Of a stretch of 64,000 nucleotides of DNA, positions 1 to 11,639 are shown piece after piece. Under the pieces are notes generated by a model. The model was not told where the DNA came from, did no database searches, and saw only the letters and a program-made list of their open reading frames with translations. This DNA comes from Canna indica. Taxonomy: Eukaryota; Streptophyta; Magnoliopsida; Zingiberales; Cannaceae. Made by a program: the position numbers and the translations under genes. Numbering within the stretch: position 1 is the stretch's first letter; each line of letters opens with the position of its first letter. The stretch is from positions 34,750,501 through 34,814,500 of the forward strand of contig CP136894.1 in assembly GCA_034359265.1 (NCBI GenBank), given 5' to 3'.

Positions 1-2222
1 TATGTTCTAGTAAGATGGAGATGAAACCAGATTGTGATGCTCTTCAACCTTCTAATTTATTAGCAAGTGCAGTGACTCCAGCTGACACGACATTATGTGG
101 AAAAGGAAAAGATGCATCTTCTAGTGAGATGAGGACTAGACCAGATTGTGATGATCTTCAACCTTCTAATTTATTGGCAAGTGATGTGATGCCAACTGAA
201 ATGACATTACATGGAAAAGAAAAAGATGTTTGTTCTAGTGAGATGGAGATAAAACCAGATGGTGACCCTCTCCAACCTTCTACTTTATTAGTAAGTGCAG
301 TGACACCAACTGAAACCACATTATGTGGAAAAGAAAAAAATGTATGTTCTAGTGAGGAGATAAAACAAGATTGTGATCCTCTTCAACCTTCTAATTTATT
401 AGTAAGTGCAGTGACGCCAACTGAAACCACAATATGTGGTAAAGAAAAAGATGTATGTTCTAGTGAGGAGATAAAACCAGATTGTGATCCTCTTCAACCT
501 TCTAATTTATTAGTAAGTGCAGTGATGCCAACTGAAAACACATTATGTGGAAAAGAAAAAGATGTATGTTCTACTGAGATGGAGGCACAACCAGATTGTG
601 ATGATCGTCAACCTTCTAACTTATTAGTATGTGCAGTGACGCCAACTGAAACAACATTATGTGGAAAAGAAAAAGGTGTATGTTCTAGTAAGATGGAGAT
701 AAAACCAGATTGTGATGCTCTTCAACCTTCTAATTTATTAGTAAGTGCAGTGACTCCAGCTGACACGTCATTATGTGGAAAAGGAAAAGATGCATCTTCT
801 AGTGAGATGGAGACTAGACCAGATTGTGATGATCTTCAACCTTCTAATTTATTGGTAAGTGATGTGATGCCAACTGAAATGACATTACGTGGAAAAGAAA
901 AAGTTGTTTGTTCTAGTGAGATGGAGATAGAACCAGATGGTGGCCCTCTCCGACCTTCTAATTTATTAGTAACTGCAGTGACACCAACTGAAACCACATT
1001 TTGTGGAAAAGAAAAAGATGTATGTTCTAGTGAGAAGGAGATAAAACCAGACTGTGATCCTCTTCAACCTTCTAATTTATTAGAAAGTGCAGTGATGCCA
1101 ATTGAAAACACATTTTGTGGAAAAGAAAAAGATGTATGTTCTACTGAGATGGAGACACAACCAGATTGTGATGATCGTCAACCTTCTAATTTATTAGTAT
1201 GTGCAGTGATGCCAACTGAAAGAACATTATGTGGAAAAGGAAAAGGTGTATGTTCTAGTAAGATGGAGATAAAGCCAGATTGTGATGCTCTTCAACCTTC
1301 TAATTTATTAGTAAGTGCAGTGACTCCAGCTGACACAGCATTATGTGGAAAAGGAAAAGATGCATCTTCTAGTGAGATGGAGACTAGACCAGATTGTGAT
1401 GATCTTCAACCTTCTAATTTATTGGTAAGTGATGTGATGCCAACTGAAATGACATTACGTGGAAAAGAAAAAGTTGTTTATTCTAGTGAGATGGAGATAG
1501 AACCAGATGGTGGCCCTCTCCAACCTTCTAATTTATTAGTAAGTGCAGTGACGCCAACTGAAACCACATTTTGTGGAAAAGAAAAAGATGTATGTTCTAG
1601 TGAGAAGGAGATAAAACCAGATTGTGATCCTCTTCAACCTTCTAATTTATTAGAAAGTGCAGTGATGCCAATTGAAAACACATTGTGTGGAAAAGAAAAA
1701 GATGTATGTTCTACTGAGATGGAGACACAACCAGATTGTGATGATCGTCAACCTTCTAATTTATTAGTATGTGCAGTGACGCCAACTGAAACAACATTAT
1801 GTGGAAAAGAAAAAGGTGTATGTTCTAGTAAGCTGGAGATAAAACTAGATTGTGATGCCCTTCAACCTTCTAATTTATTAGTAATTGCGGTGACTCCAAC
1901 TGAGATGACATTACGTGGAAAAGGAAAAGATGTATCATCTAGTGAGATGGAGACTAGACCAGATTGTGATGATCTTCAACCTTCTAATTTATTGGTAAGT
2001 GATGTGATTCCAACTGAACCGACAGTATGTGGAAAAGAAAAAGATGTTTGTTCTAGTGAGATGGAGATAAAACCTGATGGTGACCCTCTTCAACCTTCTA
2101 ATTTATTAGTAAGTGCAGTGATGCCAACTGAAACGACATTATGTGGAAAAGAAAAAGATGTATGTTCTAGTGAGATGGAGACAGAACCACATTGTGATGA
2201 TCTTCAACCTTCTAATTTATTG
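1..2222 (+). CDS. Host gene exon: 38-residue tandem-repeat coding exon, 5'-partial
   Basis: The frame is open from the first base (codons run from position 3), so the true start lies left of the window. It encodes about 20 head-to-tail copies of a 38-residue unit with the core LQPSNLL, a CGK motif and a VCSS motif, rich in Cys, Glu and Lys. I see no signal peptide or membrane segment and do not recognise the family. I end the exon at 2222 because the last unit stops matching the others exactly at a consensus donor (GTAAGT, 2223-2228). The in-frame tail to the stop at 2286-2288 has no repeat character and is probably read-through intron. The exon then ends in phase 0, matching the next exon at 7835. 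The alternative is that translation really ends at 2288. The exon call is fairly secure; the function is unknown. Confidence 0.7.
1..2222 (+). repeat. 114-bp tandem array with a 570-bp higher-order period
   Basis: The basic unit is 114 bp (38 codons). Units fall into five types, marked by KPDCDALQ, TRPDCDDLQ, EPDGGPLQ, KPDCDPLQ and TQPDCDDRQ, which recur in the same order. The first type starts at 15, 693, 1263 and 1833: spacings of 678, 570 and 570 bp. The 678-bp block has one extra unit and lacks two Met codons, so all indels are multiples of 3. This points to unequal exchange of five-unit blocks under selection for an open frame. The array continues off the left edge. Confidence 0.93.
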
Positions 2223-2741
2223 GTAAGTGCTCATCTAAGGACTACTATCATTATTCTTGATTTATATGTTCGACAAACTTTTTCATAGTGAGAAGGTATC
2301 ATAGACTATGTATTGTTTGCTAGTACTTGACCAATTAGTGTTTGGAGATTTTTTTTTGTTATCCCATTTTGAGGACTCACGGAAATACCTTGCATAGTGC
2401 CACAATATGTTTTACATACAATAATGTGTTGACTACCTCAACAAGCCTATGGTGAGGTATCAAGCATTTGATGTTCATACAACATAATCTACAACTCCTT
2501 TGTGGGTTTCATTGCCGAAATTTATATATTTTGTCCGAGAAAGTCCTTCAAGTAAATTGCTTTGAATGGGTAAATCAATCATTTCTCATTGGGGATCACA
2601 AATTAATCCTCTCACAGGAAGAGAAACAAAGGTCAATCATTCCTCTTCCACAAATATCCAAAGTTTTATACCTATTACACCATAGATAGTTCAAATTGTA
2701 CAAGAACAATGATCAAATTTAGTTCAAATTGTTGTAAGGGA

Positions 2742-3389
2742 CATGGTTTAAAATCTCGGTACCGGTACCGATTTCGGTCACCGGCCGAAACCGGTACCGT
2801 ACCGCACCGTACCGACACACGGTACGGTCCGGTACGGAAAATAACATACCGTTTTGTTTTTTTGTTTTGTTTTTTTTTTAAGAAATAACTCCAAATCTTC
2901 AATAACAACATAATTGATAAAGAAATGCTTAAAATCAATATTCAAATGTCAATTACATGAATACAATATTTAAAATACCCCAAACCCGGCCCCAAACGGC
3001 TAGAGAGCCGTTTGGGGTCACTGTTTATCATACCGGACGGTATACCGCCCGGTTTGGGCGGTATATATCAAATACCGCCTGACATTGGGCGGTATATATC
3101 AAATACCGCCTGACATTGGGCGGTACGAGCCGACAAATGTGGCCGACAGCCCGACAGGGCTGTCGGCCACCCGTTGCCAACGTTAACAAACCATCATACC
3201 GCTCTTACCGGGCGGTATGATGGTATACCGCCCTAACCGGGCAGTATATGGCGAAATACCGCCATATACCGCCCGGTATACCATATATACCCGGTATTTT
3301 CAAATACCGGGTATATCGAATACCGCTAACCCAAAAAACCGGTAAATACCGGGCTTACCGTACCGTTTCGGCCGATTTTTTAAACTATG
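2742..3389. mobile_element. Non-autonomous hAT-type element, CCGGTACC-rich
   Basis: The 648-bp element is flanked by a perfect 8-bp direct repeat GTAAGGGA (2734-2741 and 3390-3397). Its ends are inverted (CATGGTTTAAAA at the left; the complement of the right end reads CATAGTTTAAAA). An 8-bp target duplication fits the hAT superfamily. The interior is packed with short palindromes (GGTACCGG, ACCGCCCGGT) and codes for nothing convincing. It lies in the first intron of the host gene. Confidence 0.8.
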
Positions 3390-3397
3390 GTAAGGGA

Positions 3398-6340
3398 ACC
3401 CTCACCAATTCAATCCATTCAACACTTGCAATTTCTTTTCTGCTGTATAATAAACATTTGCTTAATTCTATTGTCTTGGATGTTAATCATCTTTATGGTT
3501 TTCTTAAGTTTCATTTTTCTTGTGCAATTTATTTGTCTTCACTGCATGAATTGTTCTTTTTTTGAGTATGCCTTGTATCACTCATTTCCTGTGGTCTCTA
3601 GAAAGTAGTTATAAATCAAAATTGGATTCACTTGGAAACCTTTGTTTCAACAAAGTTGTTTCACTACTGAACAGAGTTATCCAAGATTTTCTATTGAACA
3701 AAGTGATCCAAGATTTTATTTTGTCAAATTAATTTATTGGAGGAAGAATTGCAAAAAAGTCAGCATAACTGGAATTGAGCAATCAAGAAAATATAACTGA
3801 TGTATGCCATAATGAGTAGATAACCATATGGTGGTTCTTTTTATAATTTTCTTGTCTAAGCTAAATCAGCTGTCTGGTCATTTTTGTGATAGTGGACTTT
3901 GTGTTGGATTAATATCATGGGCATGCATGATATTACCTCTTCAAGAAGGCTGTTTCTGTTGGAAAGCCATCCATTCCAACCAAATCAATACAACATTAAC
4001 TGGTAATATATAATGCTCAGGTACTAGAAACACATTTTAGAAAATATTGCAGAGAAAAGAATAAACTGCTTAACTTTCTCGAATTCTCAGTAGCCTTTTA
4101 AAAAGTAATAATTTCCGGGATTTATGAGTTATCCTCATTGACATTAGAAAAGTCATATTACCCTCAGAATTTCTGTTATGTCCACATATTTTGATAATAT
4201 TTCTGAATCGTTTTTAGAACTTTTTTTTTTGATGTTGTTTTTTTGAATTGGGTTTGATCGTAATTTAGGAACTTAGGTGTGCCTTTTGCAAATTTGTGTG
4301 ATTAATGGGTTGGTTGTTGACAGGTTGGATTCAGGTGGAATCCAAACCCTTTAAGGGATGTTTCATCCTCGTGGTAGAGCTATTGATTGCCTCACTTTCG
4401 GTGCCCTAACGCCATGTAGAGCACTATTGAATTGGTGATAATGTCAGAGTTGAGTGGCCGTGGTAGGGACGGGAATCAGACTTTATGTTGTGGTAGGATT
4501 GTTGTCTTCTCAGTTGGTTTGCTGTCATTCTCTGATTGCATATCTCGGTTGGTTTGAAATTGCTTCTGTGCGCATTTTAGGTGAGGGGTTTGGTGTTTTT
4601 AGTCGAGGATGATAGTAGAGGAGAAGAAGGGAGCTTTGTTGCATGATCTTGCAGTCGTGAGGAGCATTGTTGCCTTGTAGTTGTTGAGTGAGGTTGTGAA
4701 GTGATTGCAGCGGTCTGGCTTTGTGCTAGACTGCGGCAACACCCACAGCATGGGTAGACGTGCAAATGAACGTCGTCGTGCCCTGGACTGCGTTGTTGAT
4801 AGGTGGCCTCCCTGCTTTCGAAAGGTGAGGGTGAGGTTCTGTTGGAGGTGGAGATGAGGGGAGAGGGCGATATTACAACCGCGGTGGTCGTTGAGTTGTT
4901 GGTTGGAATCCGGAGAAGATTTGAGTTTGGAGTAAGGCGGCATAACTGCTGTCGAATGGAGAAGATGAAGAATGCGATTTTGACTATTTCATTGATGCTT
5001 TATACACTATATATTATATATGTTTGGTGACATTGGAATTAGTGAATTATAACTGTGATGCATAACGGGTTAAAGTGATGAGTTATAATTGTACTTATAA
5101 TTACCTATATGTGTAAGCTGTGAACCATATTATCCTATTTTATACTATATAGGATGTCACACTTCTAATGGATATATGTTATTTTTTTCTCCAAATTGGT
5201 TGAGATGGTCAAACACATGTCTATATATATTTAACAGTAGATTATAATCTTAAATACATATTCAACGCTTTAGTATATCACATATATTCTATATTAAGAA
5301 TTGGTGAATATTATAAAGAGTTTACTCCTTTATCTTACTGTTGTTGGCATGGATGTTTACAACTTGATGTTTATCCATTAGGTTTGAAATTGATTTTGAC
5401 CTACAAATTATTGACTGAAAGTGATGGTTGACTTGGAAGTAAGAGTTTTATTATTGGACCATATAATTGGTAGTTATAGACTTCATTTAATTGGTGATGA
5501 TTAAACCCCAAAATTTATCAGACTACTAATCATAGTATATGCATTCCTTTAATTATTAATCATGATAGATGATTATAAAATGTATAGTATAACAATTTAT
5601 AAATATGGATACCATAAATTAGTTATTTTAATTCAATTTCTGATTCAGACCCAAGTTTTTTGTTTTTTTTATCATATACTTAGGTGGTTTAGTTAATTGA
5701 GTTAATCTAGCATAAGCTTAAGATTTAATTATGGGGTTAACTCAGTTATTTAGGCCTAATAATTTGTTAATTATTAGGTATAGAGTCAAAGTATGTGCCT
5801 ATGTGGTGGGTTGAGTTGCAGATAAGTTGTCATTAGGTGAGGTGAAATGATAGATTTATCTTTTGCTTCATCTATTTGCTTTGCTTTTAAATTTCCATTA
5901 AATACCTCTTGCATATTATTTTTGGACATGTCATAAAGTTAGTCATGTGATTTAATTAATGTTAACTAATTGCATGAGATGGTGAGTGGGTTTCTATTTT
6001 CTTCTTATTGGTTATATTGCATGAGATGATGAGTAATTTTTGTTATTGGTTATATTTGTATGAGATGTTAGTTGGTATAGTTATCACAGGTTGTTCATGT
6101 TACTCATGTACACCTTGAAAAAAGGAGAGGTGTGCATTAGCTTCATTGATGCATGAATCTTGGATCCGTTAAGCACGAGTGATGGCATCAATGATCACTA
6201 TTTACACTCGTGGTTCCAGTAGTGTCCAGGTGCCATAGCTTCATGCTACTCTTCAAGGTATTCTCGCCTCTTTCTAAGCGGGCATGAGGTATCACTCTTG
6301 AGATGTGAGAGTGTGGGGGAAACCCAAGTTGTGCGTATAG
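3398..6340. other. Host intron sequence, no recognised gene
   Basis: Mostly AT-rich sequence with many stops in every frame. The stretch about 4250-5030 has more even base composition and short open frames on both strands, but none resembles a family I know. It could be an old retroelement remnant. Otherwise I see only AT-rich intron here. Confidence 0.5.
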
Positions 6341-7000
6341 TAGTGGTGAGCATGGACTGGTTAACCGGTCCATTAACATCGGTTTTTCAAAACCATTAAC
6401 CATAAACCGATTCATTAACTTCGGTTAAGCGATATTTCGGTTTCGGCTTTTGCGGTTCGGTTAACCAATAAATTTTTTTAACATATAAAAATAGTAAAAC
6501 TATACAAATTGCAAAGTCCATTTCAATTGTTGAAAGTACTTCAAAATAAAAAAAAATCAAACCAAACATAATACTCAAATAAAAAGTCAAAAGATCCTCA
6601 CAAACAATTGCTAGAATTGGATAAGTTCAATTCAAATCTTTGTTTAGTAAAAATATATATTATAATATTTTAGAGACTTGTGAATTATAATAATTATCTA
6701 TATTTAGAAAATATATATAATTGGTCAAATTTTACTATTTTAGAGAATGAAATATAATTTGAATATGCTTCAATGTATTACCATTATATAAGTTTTATAG
6801 AGAAAAATATAAAAAGAAAAATTTTTGGGGTGTAAAAATTGAAATATTACATATATGAAACCGACTAACCATGGGCTAACAGTTAATTGGTACTCAAAAA
6901 CCGAAACTGAAACCGTCGGACCGGTTAACCAAAAAATCTGGTTCGGTTTCGGACCGGTTTTCCGGTTAATCGAAATTTCAGTTTTTTTTGCTCACCCCTA
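6341..7000. mobile_element. hAT-like MITE rich in CGGTTAACCG motifs
   Basis: Inverted ends: TAGTGGTGAGCA at 6341 and the complement TAGGGGTGAGCA ending at 7000. The subterminal parts are rich in GGTTAACC and TTCGGTTTCGG; the middle is AT-rich. I could not find a clean 8-bp target duplication, and the inverted similarity runs a few bases beyond the ends (GCGTATA), so the exact limits are uncertain. A related element with clear borders lies at 23460-24026. Confidence 0.55.
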
Positions 7001-7197
7001 CCATATACGCTCTTGATCGGGTAACTTGGTCCATGTTGACATGCGGGTTTAATTGACATGGAAGAATGGTAACTGTACATCATATTGCATTTTTTTTGCT
7101 CACCCCTACCATATACGCTCTTGATTGGGTAACTTGGTCCATGTTGACATGTAGGTTTAATTGACATGGAAGAATGGTAACTGTACATCATATTGCA
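6982..7197. repeat. 108-bp tandem duplication
   Basis: 6982-7089 and 7090-7197 are nearly identical direct copies, each starting with a T-run followed by GCTCACCCCTA. The first copy includes the right end of the hAT-like element, so part of the transposon end was duplicated with about 90 bp of flanking sequence. Open frames across it are artefacts. Confidence 0.9.
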
Positions 7198-7834
7198 CCG
7201 ATAGACGTAGGTGTTGAATTATTATGGTATTTTGTTTTATGTAGCTAAATATGAATTCATTCTACTAGTTGCATAGTAGCTGGATATCCTCATTGCATCT
7301 TGGTGTATTAACCTTATTTTGACATATTGAGAAATCGTACTAAGCTTTTCATTATTTTTTCTATGGTTTTGTTTTTGACCCTATGATGACTAGTTTAGAG
7401 TCCATGGATAGCTAGTGTCCATAAGAAGAAATGCATGTGGCGTATCATCTTTAGTTGTCTTTTTTCATATTTCGTTTCATGCTTTTTTTGTTATGTTCTT
7501 TCATAAACTACTCTTTTTAAACTTTGACCTTGACTTGTGGTTAACTACTTGTTTTTCTACCTTTACAAATGGCTCAAAAATTTTATCTATATGATACCAG
7601 TCACCACATAATTGCAAAAGATGTGTGATTCAACTGATCGCTTTGCTGACAATAAAGATGTGTAAGATTGCTGGTGTATCTGTTTCTTACAACTTGAGTT
7701 GTGTTTGCATTATACCCTTAATAGAAGCAATAAAATAAACTATGCTATAATTGATATCCCAATGTATTTAGTATCCCTCTATCTTGCATTGATATTATAT
7801 TTTTAGGTTTAAACATTTATATTAGGGATTCCAG
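7198..7834 (+). other. End of the first visible intron
   Basis: AT-rich sequence with no gene. It ends in an acceptor (TTCCAG, AG at 7833-7834) directly before the exon at 7835. Confidence 0.55.
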
Positions 7835-8066
7835 GCATGTAAAAATGTGGGCTATTCTGTCAAAAGAGTGAAGCTTGGAGTAGCGTCTTCATTTCACAGT
7901 AGGTTGACAAGCATCCTTGAGAGGCCATTTGACCAAGTGGAATATGAAGATTTAATATCTCTTGTAAGTTCATGGAAACCAGCAAAAAATTGCAAGCATA
8001 TCCATGATGATTTTGGACCTCATGCGAAAGATCAATTGGGCTATTCATATCTTGATGACTACCCTG
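7835..8066 (+). CDS. Host gene internal exon (unknown conserved-looking protein)
   Basis: A 232-bp open exon between an acceptor (CCAG, ending 7834) and a strong donor (GTGAGT from 8067). It begins in phase 0 with Ala-Cys-Lys-Asn-Val and ends in phase 1 after one base of a codon. The product is mixed and globular-looking, with short stretches such as ERPFDQVEYEDLI and LVSSWKPAKNC, followed by a His/Asp-rich segment. It contrasts with the low-complexity repeats of the upstream exon. I do not recognise the family. The start phase matches the end of the repeat exon and the end phase matches the exon at 9490, which is the main support for one transcript. It could also be the first conserved exon of a separate gene. 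Confidence 0.7.
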
Positions 8067-9489
8067 GTGAGTTCAAGCATTTTAAGTTTAAATTGAAATG
8101 TTTTTATTGTTTAATTGCTCATTAGAGTAATCTGCAACTGAAAATTTGATGCCAATTGATCTGGTTCAAGATTCAAAGTTTCAATCTTGGGGTCTAACTG
8201 GACAAAAAAGAGTTAACTCTAGTCCAAAGAAGAACCCACCACTTGTTACAACTATATGATGAACTGGTTCTCTCACGGACTGGTTCAGTAGGGGGCTGTA
8301 CTGCGCAGCATGGTCCGAGAATTAAAACCATGGTCATTGCCTTACTGTTAAATATCCAGATGATAAATGTGTTTATCCTGCTTTTGTATTTCTGTGTTTA
8401 TATTTCTGCTAGATTCTATTCCCTAGAGGTTCAGACTTCAGAGTTCACTATCATTTAATGCTCTTTAAAAAGGTCCTTGCAGAACCTAGTCGGAATGCTG
8501 AACACTCCTAAGCTCAATGATTCTTTCATTTCCATCTTCAGCATGGTTGAAAATGTGTCAGCTCTTGGATACTTCTTTGCCTTTAACAGTACATTGACCC
8601 TATGAGGGCCTACATTGTCAAGAGTGCCTCCCTTTTATTACCCTTTTATTACTCTTCTAATCTTCTATCTCAAACTATGTGGTCAACCAACTCCTGAATT
8701 TTGTTTATATCAAAATCTTTATCTTGTCTATGACTACAACAACAACAACAAATAAGCCTAAATCCCATGCTAGATGGGGTCAGCTAAGCTATATGGATTT
8801 TCTGTTTCCAAATCCCTCTGTCCAAAGTTAGGTCCACCTTAATATCTATTAACTGTTAATGAGATATAATGATAAAACAAAAATAAGATTATTCCCCAAA
8901 GACACCTTGAATAATGTTTGCTTTTTATAGTCTTTCTAGGTTTGTACCATTCAGATCATTGCTTGTAAGATGGTGGATGTATACATACTTTTCCATGGAC
9001 AATCTAATTGTTCAGTTGTCCTTGGACATTGTACATAAATGGGGATATATGGTATTGCATACCAAATGTTTTGTTTATTGTTTTTACAAATACTTCCAAA
9101 ATTGGTCACCAGATGACACTGAAATTTTTTCATAATAGTGTAACACTGTGCATAGAGCCATAAATGTATGCATACTGGATCCTATGATATTCCATATGTA
9201 TAAAAGTAATCTTTTGGAGTTGTCAACTATGCTCATCTCTAAATCTCTTCACAGCTAGTGTCACTAGCTGTATGTTATAAATTGATAAAATGTTTCTGTG
9301 AACTATCTGTTCATCCTTAAAAGTTCCTCTTGATTATTAAAGATATAAAATTCTAAACTTCAGTGTAAAATAGTTTGAGCTTAAATAATCTACTTTTATG
9401 TCATAGTCTCAGTGTTTGTTATTGTAAGATTTGTTGCATAATTGTTTTGCGTGGATGGATGAGTTATGATAATTGTTTTTGTAATTTAG
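8067..9489 (+). other. Host intron with a SINE-like fragment
   Basis: Bounded by donor GTGAGT (8067) and acceptor TTTAG (ending 9489). Apart from the SINE-like piece at 8734-8845 I see only AT-rich intron. A possible acceptor at about 8480 (CTTGCAG) is not followed by a convincing coding stretch. Confidence 0.6.
8734..8845 (-). mobile_element. Au-SINE-like fragment
   Basis: The segment has a (CAA)n run next to a GCCTAAATCCCATGCTAGAT-like stretch and GGGGTCAGCTAAGCTATATGG. This resembles, in reverse, the 3' part and (TTG)n tail of plant Au SINEs. The tRNA-related head is not visible, so this is a 5'-truncated copy if the assignment is right. It was made from memory of the family consensus. 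Confidence 0.5.
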
Positions 9490-9566
9490 ATCTCGCAAGA
9501 CAGATTATATCTGCTGATCCTACCAAGATTTTGTTTCTCCTGCGTGGTTTCTTCTTTTGGTTACAG
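9490..9566 (+). CDS. Host gene internal exon (hydrophobic LRGFFFWLQ motif)
   Basis: A 77-bp exon between acceptor TTTAG (ending 9489) and donor GTAAGT (from 9567). It starts by completing a codon opened by the last base of the 7835-8066 exon (G + AT = Asp) and ends in phase 0. It encodes an acidic-basic lead (SADPTKI) followed by a hydrophobic aromatic stretch, LFLLRGFFFWLQ. Perfect phase agreement on the left and a consensus donor make this a confident exon. On the right it joins in frame to the exon at 13121. Family unknown to me. The aromatic stretch is too short for a typical membrane span and may be a core helix. Confidence 0.75.
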
Positions 9567-9678
9567 GTAAGTCTGGTGTTTCGTGTCCTGCCTCAAGTAT
9601 ATGTCATTTCATATATGTGTATAGTTGACTGCATAAGCTTCTTATCCATCACGCTGCCTTATGCAATAGTTAATTTTG

Positions 9679-10147
9679 GGGTTAGGGGTGATTTTTGCCC
9701 TCGAACTATTGAAAATATGGTAAAATACTCTTAAATTCTTCTTCGATTGATTTTTACCTTAAACAAACGAAAAAGATTGAAAAATGCCATCGAACTATTA
9801 GAAATGAGTAAAAATACTCTTAAATATTTTTTTGATAACTTTTTTACTTTTAGACAAACGAAAATAATTGAAAAATATTAGTATTTTTTGCCCATGTCTA
9901 AAGGTAGAATGAGTTTTTTTCCTTAGAAATGGGTAAAAATATTAGTATTTTTCAACTATTTTCGTTTGTCTCAGGATAAAAAATCTATCAAAAAATAAGT
10001 TTAGGAGTATTTTTACTCATTTTTAATAGTTCGAGGGTATTTTTCAACTGTTTTCGTTTGTTTAAGGGTAAAAATCAATCAAAGAAGAGTTTAGGGGTAT
10101 TTTTATCCAATTTTTAATAGTTCAAGGGCAAAAATCACCCTTAACCC
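9679..10147. mobile_element. Mutator-type MITE with long inverted repeats
   Basis: 469-bp element flanked by a perfect 9-bp duplication TTAATTTTG (9670-9678 and 10148-10156), typical of Mutator-like elements. The ends are GGGTTAGGGGTGATTTTTG and the complement GGGTTAAGGGTGATTTTTG. The two arms are inverted copies for most of the length, so it can fold back on itself. Non-coding. Confidence 0.85.
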
Positions 10148-10326
10148 TTAATTTTGTAGTTGTTTAGGGACATTTAGAATAAAGGTGGCAATGGGGCACG
10201 CAAGCCCATTACCTGTTGAGCCATGCCTGGCACAACCCAAATTTCTCGGGGGCGGCTCAACATGGCACGTGATCCACTCGTTTGAGCTTGGGCCATCCCA
10301 TATGATTATTAATCTTTTTTTAAAAT

Positions 10327-11255
10327 CAGTGTTATTAATAGCGGATGGCAGCTCATGGCGGAAAGCCAAAAATCCGCCATACAAATATGGCGGATGGCGT
10401 TGCGGCCAATGGCGGAAGCACGGTGGCTGAAAATATTATATATATATATATAACAACTAAGCAGTAAACATTAATAAGTAATAACATATATCAAGAACAA
10501 TAAAATTAGAAATATTATAGGAAATAAAATTCACCAAATGTAACATAATTAAAGTAAATAAAATTCAAGAATATACTCTAGAACATATCAAAAGTAAAAT
10601 AAAGAAGAAAGAAACATAAAAAAAATATGACTAGAACTGTCGGTTGAAATTAAAAAAATAAAAGAATAGAACAAAACACAACTACATGCAAAAAACAGAA
10701 GTAAAATAAAAAAAAGAAATAGAAAAAATATGAAGGGTTGTCGGCTGAAATAAAAAAAAAGAATAGAACAGAAAACAAGTAAAAAAAGAAAGAAACATAA
10801 AAAATTCCTTTGTTGAGTGTGTAAATACCTAAAAAAACAAGAAAACTTAAATGAAGTGAGGGAGAGAATTGAATGAGAGAGAAATACATAAAAGAAACGA
10901 CAAAAACTGCTATCTTTTATGCTCTTTAGCTCTCTTGAGTCACCGGAGTTCATTGCCGGAGTGGAGCAGCCGTAGGTAGGAGGGTTCTATTTTTGGAGTC
11001 CAGAGCAACCGCCAACCTTCAGGCCTTAAGAATTAGGATTTTTTATCCTTAACCCTTTTCAGAAAATTACAAAAACGTCATTCCTTTAAGAAAAAAACAT
11101 GTAAAAGGTGCTATTTTCACCATTGGCTCCATTTTCGCCATGGCGGATTGCGGGCACCATAAAACGCCACGTAAAAACTGTGGTGTTGCGGTTTCTCTAA
11201 AATCCGCCACGCCATGGCGCCATGGCGGGGTCATGGCGGAAATTTGACAACACTG
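10327..11255. mobile_element. Non-autonomous hAT element, CAGTGTT ends
   Basis: 929-bp element with a perfect 8-bp duplication TTTAAAAT (10319-10326 and 11256-11263). Ends are CAGTGTTATTAA and the complement CAGTGTTGTCAAA. Subterminal regions repeat GCGGATGGC/CCGCCAT motifs in both directions, resembling transposase-binding clusters. The middle is A-rich with no supported gene. Confidence 0.85.
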
Positions 11256-11263
11256 TTTAAAAT

Positions 11264-11639
11264 GAACCAGGCTTTCCATAAAGGGACTTGGAACTTTAAC
11301 CATCCAGCCATGCTTACTTTTTTGTTATATTTATATATAAATAAATATATTATGTAATACATTTTAGTAGTAAAATTATTTATTATCTTATTAGATAAAA
11401 TATTTTAAAAATTCAAAATTGTAAATTTAAATCAATATACACTAGATTTTTATTCATCTCAAAAGTAAAACAATCACAAGATAATTTTTTATGTATCTTC
11501 TATAGTTCGATTAGAACTTAGAAGGATTGGATCTATATAATTCTTTTTACAATTTGATTTTTTTTAATTAAGGATCAAGTGTATATATAGTTTTTATTAC
11601 ATTTTTTCGCACGTTTTTAATTTCACTTGCTTGAGCTTC
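11264..11639. other. AT-rich spacer
   Basis: No gene seen. It lies between the hAT MITE and the hAT transposase remnant, and may be the degraded 3' part of the hAT element that carried the transposase. Confidence 0.4.

Noticed and set aside
1..2222. CRISPR-like array
   Set aside because: The 114-bp units have no distinct repeat and spacer parts, keep one coding frame, and the setting is a plant nuclear genome.
4577..5030. Possible gene in the more GC-balanced stretch
   Set aside because: Competing short frames on both strands, with no splice context or family motif.
8460..8520. Extra host exon after CTTGCAG near 8480
   Set aside because: The following frame meets stops quickly and breaks the good phase match between 8066 and 9490.
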